Part shown: one piece after another, positions 25,123 to 33,279 of the stretch
How the letters are laid out: each line of letters begins with the position of its first letter
How positions within the stretch are numbered: the first letter of the stretch is position 1
From: Longimicrobium sp.
GTDB lineage: Bacteria; Gemmatimonadota; Gemmatimonadetes; Longimicrobiales; Longimicrobiaceae
DNA: 64,000 bases
Direction of reading: 5' to 3'
Assembly: GCF_035474595.1 (NCBI RefSeq)
Contig: NZ_DATIND010000107.1
Span: 1-64,000, forward strand
Made by a program: the position numbers and the translations under genes
The notes under the pieces: model-generated
Told to the model about the DNA's origin: nothing
The model's input: only the letters and a program-made list of their open reading frames with translations
Databases searched by the model: none

Positions 25123-27393
25123 ATGGCAAGAGCACACACCCTGACCGACGACTTCCGGGACGGGGTCATCGACACCGCCAAGTGGTCCACCTTCGGCGGC
25201 GCGCTGGTGGCCGAGCGGAGCGGAACCATCCAGGTGCGCCCGAAGGTGGCCAACGACTACGCGGGCATCACCTCCATCGACGCGTACGACCTCCGCGATT
25301 CGGAGGTGAAGGTGCGGCTGCGGCGTACGCTGCGGCAGACGAATGGCACCGACAACTACCTCGACGTGGCCGTGGACTCGGACAACCGCGTGACCATGGG
25401 CATCGACTCGGGGCTGCTGTACATCGTCCTCACCGTGGCCGCGGGGAAGACGACGCTCACCGGGCTGGGCGTGCCGTACGACCCCGACGCCCACCGGTGG
25501 CTGCGCTTCCGCGAGAAGGGCGGCACGCTCTTCTGCGAGACCTCGGGCGACGACGAGACGTGGACGGTGCAGGCCAGCCTTCCCGACCCGTTCGACCTCT
25601 CGGCCATGATCCTGGAGATCGGCGCGGGGATCTGGGACCCGGTGGCCTCGCCCGGCGTGGCCGTCTTCGACTCGTTCAACCTTCGCCAGCAGCCCGCGCG
25701 CACCGTGGACGAGCGGCGCCTGGGCGCGCTGGGCACGCGCGAGAAGGCGGCGCGGCTGGCGGCGTCGAAGCCGCACCCCGAGCACCTGAACAACGACGAC
25801 GAGGTGAGCTACCTCGCCACGCCCTTTGCGGGGAACTTCTCCAAGGGGCTGAAGCACGACTCGGTGGGCGATCCGGACCCGGCGACGTACGCCATCCTCC
25901 TGCGCGCGCTGGAGAGCCGCGAGCCCGACGACTTCGAGGAGATCGTCCTCGGCGGGGCCAAGAAGCTCACCAACCCGCAGTCGGGGCTGAGCTTCGACGT
26001 GATCGGGCCCGACGCGCAGGCGGTGACCATGCCGCCGGCGCCGCGCTTCGACAGCGTCGTCGCCGCGCACGAGGAGGGCGAGCTGTACTGGATGGCCGTC
26101 GCGCGCGACGTGCCGTTCATCAACTACGGCAGCAACGCCATCATCACCGCCGCCGTGAATTCGCTGAACTCCGAGTTCCCGCGCTTCGGCGGCACCACGC
26201 CGGTGACCGCGCAGAACGTCTTCCGCGGCGTCTACCCCGGCGAGCAGGTGGGGCCGTACGTCAGCCAGTTCCTGTGGAAGGGGAACGCCGACCCGCGCAA
26301 GCCCGACGGCGCCGGGCGCGACGCCGACGAGGGGTACATCACCTACGGCATCCAGTTCATCGACCAGCGGCTGCAGGCGGTGGCGCAGAACGTGGACTAC
26401 CTGACCGACGTCACCGGCTGGCTGGCGGTGCAGAACGGCGCCGACCGCCGCGGGCAGGACCAGTTCGAGACCACGCGCCGCTTCATCCGAAGCCTGCGCG
26501 ACGGCACCAACTTTGTGCACTTCGACCAGGTGGTGAACGCCTGGTGGAACGCCGCGTTCATCCTCCTTTCCGAGCCCACCGGGAACCAGCTCACCGGCGT
26601 GGGCGCCGGGCGGCCGCAGGTGGACATGGAGTTCCCGTTCGACCAGGGGAACGCCTACGACCGGCCGGGGACGGCGATGGACAGCAAGACGCAGGTCGGC
26701 TTCGGCACCTTCGGCCCCCTGCACCTGCTGGAGCTGCTGATCGAGGTCTCCACCCGCGCCGCGCGCGCCGTCTGGTTCCAGAAGTGGTTCGTCCACCGCC
26801 GCCTGCGCCCCGAGGAGTACGGCGGGCGGGTGGACAACCAGATCGCCGGGCGGCGCAGCTACGGCGGGGCGATCGACGCCAGCCTCATCACCTCGCTGCA
26901 GACCGGCGGGCTGTCGGCCTACTACGGGGCGGGGAAGAAGTTCACCACGCGCCTCCTCCCGCAGGCGTACCCCGAGGGCGCGCCCACGCACCCCGCGTAC
27001 GGCGCGGGGCACGCGACGATCTCGGGCGCCTGCGCGACCATCCTGAAGGCGTTCTTCGACGAGGGCGCGGCCATCGAGAACCCGGTGCAGGCCGCGGCCG
27101 ACGGGCTGTCGCTGGTCGCCTACACCGGCCCCGGCGCGGCGCAGATGACGGTGGGCGGCGAGATCAACAAGCTGGCCGGCAACATCGCGCTCTTCCGCAA
27201 CGCGGCCGGCGTGCACTGGCGCAGCGACTACACCTTCTCGCTCCTGCTGGGCGAGGAGGTGGCCATCCGCATGCTGCAGGAGCTCTCGCTGACGTACAAC
27301 GAGGACTACGCCTTCTTCCAGCTCACGCGCTTCGACGGCACCACCGTCGTTATCCGCAAGGGCAGGGTCGACCTCTTCCCGCCTGAGGAGTAA
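25123..27393 (+). CDS. Vanadium-haloperoxidase-like protein 1, with N-terminal beta-sandwich
   Basis: 756 aa from the ATG at 25123 (AGGAG ten bases upstream); no signal peptide is apparent. Residues 1-190 look like a LamG/DUF1349-type beta-sandwich. The rest is a PAP2-superfamily haloperoxidase of the algal bromoperoxidase type: KWFVHRRLRP near 550 (Lys then Arg eight residues on), HPAYGAGHAT near 622 and RNAAGVHWRSD near 691 (Arg-x5-His). The active-site PSGH motif reads GAGH, so the serine that touches vanadate is missing. Such enzymes oxidise halide with peroxide; activity here is unproven. The next gene is a close paralogue. Confidence 0.85.
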   Translation: MARAHTLTDDFRDGVIDTAKWSTFGGALVAERSGTIQVRPKVANDYAGITSIDAYDLRDSEVKVRLRRTLRQTNGTDNYLDVAVDSDNRVTMGIDSGLLYIVLTVAAGKTTLTGLGVPYDPDAHRWLRFREKGGTLFCETSGDDETWTVQASLPDPFDLSAMILEIGAGIWDPVASPGVAVFDSFNLRQQPARTVDERRLGALGTREKAARLAASKPHPEHLNNDDEVSYLATPFAGNFSKGLKHDSVGDPDPATYAILLRALESREPDDFEEIVLGGAKKLTNPQSGLSFDVIGPDAQAVTMPPAPRFDSVVAAHEEGELYWMAVARDVPFINYGSNAIITAAVNSLNSEFPRFGGTTPVTAQNVFRGVYPGEQVGPYVSQFLWKGNADPRKPDGAGRDADEGYITYGIQFIDQRLQAVAQNVDYLTDVTGWLAVQNGADRRGQDQFETTRRFIRSLRDGTNFVHFDQVVNAWWNAAFILLSEPTGNQLTGVGAGRPQVDMEFPFDQGNAYDRPGTAMDSKTQVGFGTFGPLHLLELLIEVSTRAARAVWFQKWFVHRRLRPEEYGGRVDNQIAGRRSYGGAIDASLITSLQTGGLSAYYGAGKKFTTRLLPQAYPEGAPTHPAYGAGHATISGACATILKAFFDEGAAIENPVQAAADGLSLVAYTGPGAAQMTVGGEINKLAGNIALFRNAAGVHWRSDYTFSLLLGEEVAIRMLQELSLTYNEDYAFFQLTRFDGTTVVIRKGRVDLFPPEE

Positions 27394-27810
27394 GCAGGAG
27401 GTGAGATGGCGTCCCTTGACCCCGTAGATCGAAGCGGGGATCGGGGGATTGGGATGAGATAGGAAGATGCGGGGCCGCCGACGCCCCCGCCCGCCACAGC
27501 GGCGGGCGGGGGCGTCGTGCGTCCGCGGTTCGGGATGGAGATGGAGATGGAGATGGAGATGGAGATGGAGATGGAGATGGAGATGGAGATGGAGATGGAG
27601 GAACCGAGATCGTGGCCGCCGCAGGCCCGCCACCCGGCACAGCGCCCGGGCTCACGGCTCCGTCACCGCGACGGAGCGACACGCGGTCTTCCCCGCGCGA
27701 GCGGACGCGCCTCCGGCGCGCCGCCCCGGGGATGTGGGCCGCACGGGAAACGGCCGCCGCGCATTCCGGCGCGGCGGCGGGCAGCCACGCACGCGGATGG
27801 AGAGATCACC
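27394..27810 (+). promoter_or_regulatory. GC-rich structured leader of haloperoxidase 2, with (GGAGAT)n tract
   Basis: No gene. A strong hairpin GACGCCCCCGCCCGCC/GGCGGGCGGGGGCGTC lies at 27480-27516. Bases 27533-27600 are a perfect hexamer microsatellite of GGAGAT units (about 11). The segment from 27466 (GAAGATGCGGGGCCGCCGAC) recurs upstream of the third copy near 30182, so the leader was duplicated with the gene. Confidence 0.6.
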
Positions 27811-30108
27811 ATGCCGAAAGCCGTGACCCTCGTCGACAACTTCGGCGACAACACGACCGACACCACGAAGTGGAACAGCTTCGGACCGGTCCAGGAGGTG
27901 AACCAGCGGCTGGAGATCCGGCCGCCCAGCAGCGGCAGCAACGTGTACGGCGGCTACGTCTCCGCCGGCAGCTACGACCTCACCGGCTCGCAGATCGTAG
28001 TGGAGCTGGTGCGGGCGCTGCGCAGCAACCTCGACGGCGCGGAAACCTATCTGCACGTGAAGAACAGCGCGGGGGACCACCTGTTCTTCAAGGTGCAGGA
28101 CGCACTCTTCTACTGCACGAAGCTGGCGGCGTCCGCCACCTCGTCCACGCACCTGGCCGAGGCGCCGTACGACCCGGCGCGCCACCGCTGGATGCGCATC
28201 CGCGAGCAGCTGGGCACGCTGTTCTTCGAGTACTCGGCCGACGGGTGCGAGTGGGAGCTGTTCGTCGCCATTCCCACCCCGTGGAGCCTGACCTCGGTGG
28301 TCATCGAGCTGGCCGCCGGCACCTTCACCCCGGGCGCGTCGCCGGGCGTGGCCATCTTCGACAACGTGAACACGCCCGAGACCTCGCGGGCGCGGCGCGT
28401 GGAGGAGCGGCGCCTGTCCGCGCGCGACGTGCGCGTCGAGGCCGCCGAGCTGATGGCCGAGCGGCGCCACGACGAGCACCACAACAACAACGACGAGGTG
28501 AACTACCCGCAGGCGCCGCTGGTGGGGAGCTTCTCCAAGAGCCTGAAGCACGACGCGGTGGGCGACCCGGACCCGGCGAGCTACGCCACGCTGCTGCGCG
28601 CGCTGGAGAGCCGCGACCCGGCGGACTTCGAGGAGATCCAGCTGGCGTCGCCCACCGCGCTGAAGCTCACCAACCCGCAGACCGGGCTCACCTTCGACCT
28701 GGAGGGGCCCGACGCGCAGGAGATCACCCAGCCGCCGGCGCCGCGCTTCGACAGCCGCGTCGCCGCGAACGAGGCGGGCGAGCTGTACTGGATGGCGGTG
28801 GCGCGCGACATCCCCTTCATCAGCTACGCCTCCGACAGCACCATCAACACCGCGCTCAACTCGCTGAGCGGCGAGTTCCCGGAGTTCGGCGGCACCACGC
28901 CGGTGACGACGCAGAACATCTTCCGCGGCATCTACCCGGGCGAGCAGGTGGGGCCGTACGTGAGCCAGTTCCTGCTGAAGGGGAACGTGGACCCGCGCAA
29001 GCTGCCGGGCCTGGGCCGCGATGCCAGCGACGGATACGTGTCGTACGGCGCCAAGATCATCGACCAGCGCGTGGTGCCGCAGAAGCCCGGGGTGGACTAC
29101 CTGACCGTCTTCAGCGACTGGCTGGCCGTGCAGAACGGCACCGACAAGCGCGGCAACGACCAGTTCGGCGCCACGCGCGTGTTCATCCACACGCTGCGCG
29201 ACGGCGCCACGCTGGTGCACTTCGACCAGGTGCTGAACGCGTACTACGACACCGCCTGGATCCTGATGACGGAGCCGACGGGGAACCAGCTCACGGCCGC
29301 GGCCGCCACCGGGCGGCCGCAGATCGACCTGGAGTTCCCCAAGGACCAGGGGAACCCGTACGACCCGCCGGGCACGGCGATGGACAGCCGGACGCAGGTG
29401 GGCTTCAACACCTTCGGCCCCACGCACCTGCTGCAGGTGCTGGGCGAGGTGCTGGGCCGCGCGCTGCGGGCGGTGTGGTACCAGAAGTGGTTCGTGCACC
29501 GCCGCCTGCGCCCCGAGGAGTACGGCGGGCGCGTGGACAACCACATCACCGGCCGGCGCACGTACCTCACCAGCAGCAGCACGCCGCTGATCCACCCCAG
29601 CATCCTGAACTCGCTGCAGACGGGGCTGCTGGCGCCGTACTACGGCGGGCAGGCGGGCGACAAGTTCCCGAGCTACCTGCTGCCGCAGGCATACCCCGAG
29701 GGCGCGCCCACGCACCCGGCGTACGGCGCGGGGCACGCCACGGGCTCGGGGGCGATGGCCACGATCCTGAAGGCGTTCTTCGACGAGAGCACGCCCATCG
29801 AGAACCCGGTGCAGGCCGATGCGACCGGCACGTCGCTGGTGCCCTACACCGGCGCCGACGCCACCCAGATGACCGTGGGCGGCGAGCTGAACAAGCTGGC
29901 CGGCAACATCGCGCTCTTCCGCAACGCGGCGGGCGTGCACTGGCGTACCGACTACTCCGAGTCGCTGGTGCTGGGCGAGGCCATCGCCATCGGCCTGCTG
30001 CAGGAGCAGAGCCTGGGCTTCAACGAGGACGACGCATACTTCCAGCTCACCAAGTTCGACGGGACCACGATCCGCATCTTCGACGGGAAGGTAGTCCCCG
30101 TCACGTGA
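27811..30108 (+). CDS. Vanadium-haloperoxidase-like protein 2, with N-terminal beta-sandwich
   Basis: 765 aa, a clear paralogue of the gene at 25123 over its whole length (shared runs such as YWMAVARD, YVSQFLLKGN and YPEGAPTHPAYG). The N-terminal sandwich (1-195) is more diverged than the enzyme domain. Active-site motifs are at about 558 (KWFVHRRLRPEEYGG), 636 (HPAYGAGHATGSGA) and 703 (RNAAGVHWRTD). As in copy 1 the serine of PSGH is alanine. There is no signal peptide. The C-terminus ends with a strand motif FDGTTIRIFDGK, also kept in the broken third copy. Substrate unknown. Confidence 0.85.
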   Translation: MPKAVTLVDNFGDNTTDTTKWNSFGPVQEVNQRLEIRPPSSGSNVYGGYVSAGSYDLTGSQIVVELVRALRSNLDGAETYLHVKNSAGDHLFFKVQDALFYCTKLAASATSSTHLAEAPYDPARHRWMRIREQLGTLFFEYSADGCEWELFVAIPTPWSLTSVVIELAAGTFTPGASPGVAIFDNVNTPETSRARRVEERRLSARDVRVEAAELMAERRHDEHHNNNDEVNYPQAPLVGSFSKSLKHDAVGDPDPASYATLLRALESRDPADFEEIQLASPTALKLTNPQTGLTFDLEGPDAQEITQPPAPRFDSRVAANEAGELYWMAVARDIPFISYASDSTINTALNSLSGEFPEFGGTTPVTTQNIFRGIYPGEQVGPYVSQFLLKGNVDPRKLPGLGRDASDGYVSYGAKIIDQRVVPQKPGVDYLTVFSDWLAVQNGTDKRGNDQFGATRVFIHTLRDGATLVHFDQVLNAYYDTAWILMTEPTGNQLTAAAATGRPQIDLEFPKDQGNPYDPPGTAMDSRTQVGFNTFGPTHLLQVLGEVLGRALRAVWYQKWFVHRRLRPEEYGGRVDNHITGRRTYLTSSSTPLIHPSILNSLQTGLLAPYYGGQAGDKFPSYLLPQAYPEGAPTHPAYGAGHATGSGAMATILKAFFDESTPIENPVQADATGTSLVPYTGADATQMTVGGELNKLAGNIALFRNAAGVHWRTDYSESLVLGEAIAIGLLQEQSLGFNEDDAYFQLTKFDGTTIRIFDGKVVPVT

Positions 30109-30465
30109 GGTGATCGGAAGTCGAAGGGATCGGAAGAGCAGGGTAGGTCGGTAGAACGATCGGGCAGGGAAGATCGATCGGGAAGATGCGGGGCCGCCGA
30201 CGCCCCCGCCCGTCACAGCGACGGGCGGGGGCGCCGTGCGTCCATGCGGATGGTGATGGAGAGAGATGGTGGCTGCCACAGGCCTCCTCCCGGCAGAGCG
30301 CCCGGGCACACGGCTCTGGCAGCACCAGAGCGACAATCGGTAGCCCCGCAGGAGAGCGGACGCGCAGGACGCGCGCGCCGCGGGCGGGGCCGCACCGCGC
30401 GGAGACGGGCCGCCGCGCACCCCGGCGCGGCGGCGGCAAGTGACGCATGAAGTGGAGAAACCATC
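30109..30465 (+). promoter_or_regulatory. Structured leader of the third, broken haloperoxidase copy
   Basis: No gene. It repeats the leader of copy 2: GAAGATGCGGGGCCGCCGAC, a hairpin CGCCCCCGCCCGTC/GACGGGCGGGGGCG at about 30199-30234, a shortened GGATGGTGATGGAGAGAGAT instead of the hexamer tract, then GCCGCCGCGCACCCCGGCG before the ATG. Confidence 0.55.
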
Positions 30466-30967
30466 ATGGCAAAGGCAATCACCCTCGTCGACAACTTCGG
30501 CGACAACGTGACGGACGCCACGAAGTGGAGCGCGTTCGGTCCGGTCCAGGAAGTCAATCAGCGGCTGGAGATCCGGCCCGTCAGCGGGGCGAGCAACAGC
30601 TTCGGGGGATACAACTCCGTCTCGGCCTTCGACCTCACCGACTCGCAGGTTTCGGTTGAGGTGGTGCGGGCGCTGCGCGGTGTCAAAGGCTGTGAGATGT
30701 ACCTGCACGTGCAGAACGCCGCGGGCGACCACCTCTTCTTCAAGGTCGAGGCCGGAACGCTTTCCTGCAGCACGCAGCCGGCGTCGGCCACCGCGGACAC
30801 GGGCCTGGCCCAGCTCCCGTACGATCCCACGCGCCATCGGTGGATGCGCATCCGCGAGCAGTTTGGAATCGTGTACTTCGAGTACTCGGCCCGCCTACTT
30901 CGAGCTCACGAAGTTCGACGGCATCACCATCCGCATCTTCGACGGCAAGGTGGTTCCGGCGCTGTAA
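30466..30967 (+). pseudogene. Third haloperoxidase copy, catalytic domain deleted
   Basis: The first 142 codons match the N-terminal sandwich of copy 2 (AITLVDNFGDNVTDATKW, RHRWMRIREQFG, YFEYSA). Directly after that, in another frame, comes AYFELTKFDGITIRIFDGK, the last 25 residues of copy 2, ending at the TAA at 30965. About 1.8 kb coding the whole enzyme domain has been removed, and the join (near 30889) changes frame. The words TACTTCGAG occur on both sides of the join, which suggests deletion between short repeats. Read through in the first frame the ORF would end at 31080 with an unrelated basic tail. Confidence 0.85.
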
Positions 30968-31178
30968 AGGATCGAGCGGCGAATGACGGGGGCCGGCGAA
31001 AGGAATCCGTCGGCCCTTCTCGCGGCCCACTCTGTTCGGTCGGGCCAGCCGGAGCTTTCAGGAGGGAACCGCCTACGTAAATTAAAGGCATAATAGATGC
31101 GGTCCTATTTGCATGCTATTGGATGGTAGGCCCGATGGGCCTGCCGCGTGATGATCACCTGGACGAGGGGAGGCGCTC

Positions 31179-31625
31179 ATGAGGCGAATCACCAGGGGGA
31201 TTTCCGGCGTGTTGTGCGCGGGGCTGCTGCTCGGCGCGGGTCCTCCCGCACCGCATGCCGCCGCACCCGTGATCATCATGGTCAACCCGTACACCAACGG
31301 GCAGGTGGTCACGTCGCTGCGGAACTCCCAGAGCAGTCCGATCCTGGGCTCGGTGAACGCCGTCAGCATGAACCGCTGCGACGTGGAGATCAAGCGTCTG
31401 AGCGACGGCTTCTACTGGACCGGAACGACGTGGACGTCCACCGTGCAGAACTTCCCGGCCACCGTATCGAATCGGAACCCGTCGCCCCCGTGGTACGACT
31501 TCCGGTACGACGCGGGGCCCGGCTCGGCGAACATGACGTCCGGCACGCAGTACCTGGTCTGGGTCTACTGCGCGGACCTCTCGGGCGGGACCACCATCGC
31601 AACGGTCACCGTCACCAAGGCGTAG
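31179..31625 (+). CDS. Small secreted protein (148 aa), unknown
   Basis: Signal peptide at residues 1-28 (RGISGVLCAGLLLGAGPPAPHAA), start supported by GGGGAGGCGCTC. The mature part is a beta-rich domain with many Asn, Ser and Thr (NPYTNGQ, SRNPSPPW-like strands) and two cysteines (RCDVEI and VYCADL) that could form a disulfide. No family recognised. A less GC-rich patch at 31073-31125 upstream probably holds its promoter. It ends in a strong terminator. Probably its own transcript. Confidence 0.6.
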   Translation: MRRITRGISGVLCAGLLLGAGPPAPHAAAPVIIMVNPYTNGQVVTSLRNSQSSPILGSVNAVSMNRCDVEIKRLSDGFYWTGTTWTSTVQNFPATVSNRNPSPPWYDFRYDAGPGSANMTSGTQYLVWVYCADLSGGTTIATVTVTKA

Positions 31626-31656
31626 GCTACGCCCGCGCTTGCGCCGGGCTCACGAT

Positions 31657-31692
31657 GTCCCCGCACCCCCACGACGAGGGTGCGGGGACTCT
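31657..31692 (+). terminator. Terminator after the 148-aa secreted protein
   Basis: GTCCCCGCACCC (31657-31668) pairs perfectly with GGGTGCGGGGAC (31678-31689), followed by TCTTC. Confidence 0.7.
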
Positions 31693-31907
31693 TCATACCG
31701 ACACCCGGTACGGCGCGTCTTCAACGATGCTGCACGGGCGGGGACGCGGCATCCGCGAGCGAGCGCACCGTCCCGCTTCCTCCGCATTCTTGTTACTTCT
31801 CGTCCCGCTGGCCCGATCCTTTCGGTTTCCTTGCGTGCCGAGTAGATTCCCGCGGTTTCGGGAGATTCCGTACGTGCGCCCCGGGCGCCTGCACTGCATA
31901 GCGAGCG

Positions 31908-33125
31908 ATGGACCGGTACTTCGACGAGAACCACCTGATGATCCGCGACATGGTGCGCGATTTCGCCGAAAACGAGATCGCGCCCGTGGCCGGCGAACTC
32001 GATCGGAGCGGCGAGTTCCCGTGGGAGAACGTGAAGAAGATGGGCGAGCTGGGCCTGTTCGGCATCCCCTGGCCCGAGGAGCTGGGCGGCGCGGGGATGG
32101 ACGGCATCGCCTACATGATCGTGATCCACGAGCTGGCCAGGGTCGACGCCAGCCACGCCATCACCGTCTCGGCCCATACCACGCTGGGCTCCTCGCCCAT
32201 CGTGAACTTCGGCACGCCGGAGCAGAAGGAGCGCTTCATCCCGCTCCTGGCCAGCGGCACGGTGCTGGGCGGCTTCGGGCTCACCGAGCCGGGGGCGGGC
32301 TCCGACGCGGGCGGCACGCAGACCACCGCCACGAAGGTGGACGGCGGGTGGATCCTGAACGGGAGCAAGATCTTCATCACCCACGCCGGCGTGGGCGAGA
32401 TCTTCGTGGTCACCGCACAGACGGACAAGGAAAAGGGTACGAAGGGGATCACCTCGTTCATCGTCTCCAAGCCCACCACGGACCTGGAGAAGGCGCGCGA
32501 GATCGGCATCGGCCACGCGCAGGACGGGCAGCTCTGCTACACCGAGGGTGTCCGCGCGGGGAAGAAGGAAGACAAGATGGGGTGGCGCGCCAGCGACACC
32601 CGCGAACTGGTGCTGGAGAACGCGTTCGTTCCCGACAAGAACGTGCTGGGCGAGGTGGGGATGGGCTTCGTCAACTTCATGAAGACCCTCGACGCCGGCC
32701 GCATCGGCATCGGCGCGCTCTCGCTGGGGCTGGCGGAGGGCGCGTTCGAGCAGGCCCGCGCCTACGCGCTGGAGCGGCAGCAGTTCGGGAAGCCGATCGC
32801 CGACTTCCAGGGGATCCAGTTCATGCTGGCCGACATGGCCACCGAGATCGAGGCCGCCAAGCACCTCGTCTACCACGCCGCGTGGCTGAAGGAGCAGGGG
32901 AGGCCGTATACCCGGGAAGCGTCGATGGCCAAGCTGTTCGCCAGCGAGACGGCCATGCGCGTGACCACCAGGGCCGTGCAGGTGCACGGCGGCTACGGCT
33001 ACACCCGCGAATACCCGGTGGAGCGCATGATGCGCGACGCCAAGATCTGCGAGATCGGGGAGGGGACCAGCGAGATCCAGCGCCTGGTGATCGCCCGCAG
33101 CCTTCTCCGCGAGCTCGCCCACTGA
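31908..33125 (+). CDS. Acyl-CoA dehydrogenase
   Basis: 405 aa. Family features: [14 protein letters not shown] (FAD contact), [28 protein letters not shown], then the C-terminal helix bundle with [29 protein letters not shown] and [13 protein letters not shown], where the Glu before GTS is the catalytic base. It catalyses alpha,beta-dehydrogenation of acyl-CoA with electron transfer to ETF. Between [10 protein letters not shown] and KKEDKMG there is an insertion of about 20 residues compared with the short-chain family norm. Substrate length cannot be told. It stands alone; beta-oxidation partners lie 20 kb away on the other strand. Confidence 0.92.
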   Translation: MDRYFDENHLMIRDMVRDFAENEIAPVAGELDRSGEFPWENVKKMGELGLFGIPWPEELGGAGMDGIAYMIVIHELARVDASHAITVSAHTTLGSSPIVNFGTPEQKERFIPLLASGTVLGGFGLTEPGAGSDAGGTQTTATKVDGGWILNGSKIFITHAGVGEIFVVTAQTDKEKGTKGITSFIVSKPTTDLEKAREIGIGHAQDGQLCYTEGVRAGKKEDKMGWRASDTRELVLENAFVPDKNVLGEVGMGFVNFMKTLDAGRIGIGALSLGLAEGAFEQARAYALERQQFGKPIADFQGIQFMLADMATEIEAAKHLVYHAAWLKEQGRPYTREASMAKLFASETAMRVTTRAVQVHGGYGYTREYPVERMMRDAKICEIGEGTSEIQRLVIARSLLRELAH

Positions 33126-33279
33126 ACGCCGCCGCGCCGCGGGCCACGCTCCGCCGGGCGGCCAACACGGGCAGTCTGAACATGGTTCGATCCGCTTTGC
33201 GCGGGGCTTGCGACGCCCCGCGGGGTCGGCCCGTACCCTCCAGGGGCCTCGCCCCGTCTCCCGCACGCCAGGAGGCGGA

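Noticed and set aside
27517-27810. In-frame extension of haloperoxidase 2 with a Met-Glu repeat N-terminus
   Set aside because: The repeat is only the translation of the GGAGAT microsatellite; the ATG at 27811 aligns with the starts of copies 1 and 3.
27652-30837. Open frame of 1061 codons on the minus strand opposite haloperoxidase 2 and its neighbours
   Set aside because: It spans two genes and their leaders on the other strand and translates to Val/Arg/His-rich nonsense; no ribosome-binding site or motif.
30466-31080. Intact 204-aa gene
   Set aside because: The last 60 residues have no counterpart, while the family's true C-terminus is found in another frame; deletion plus frameshift is the better explanation.
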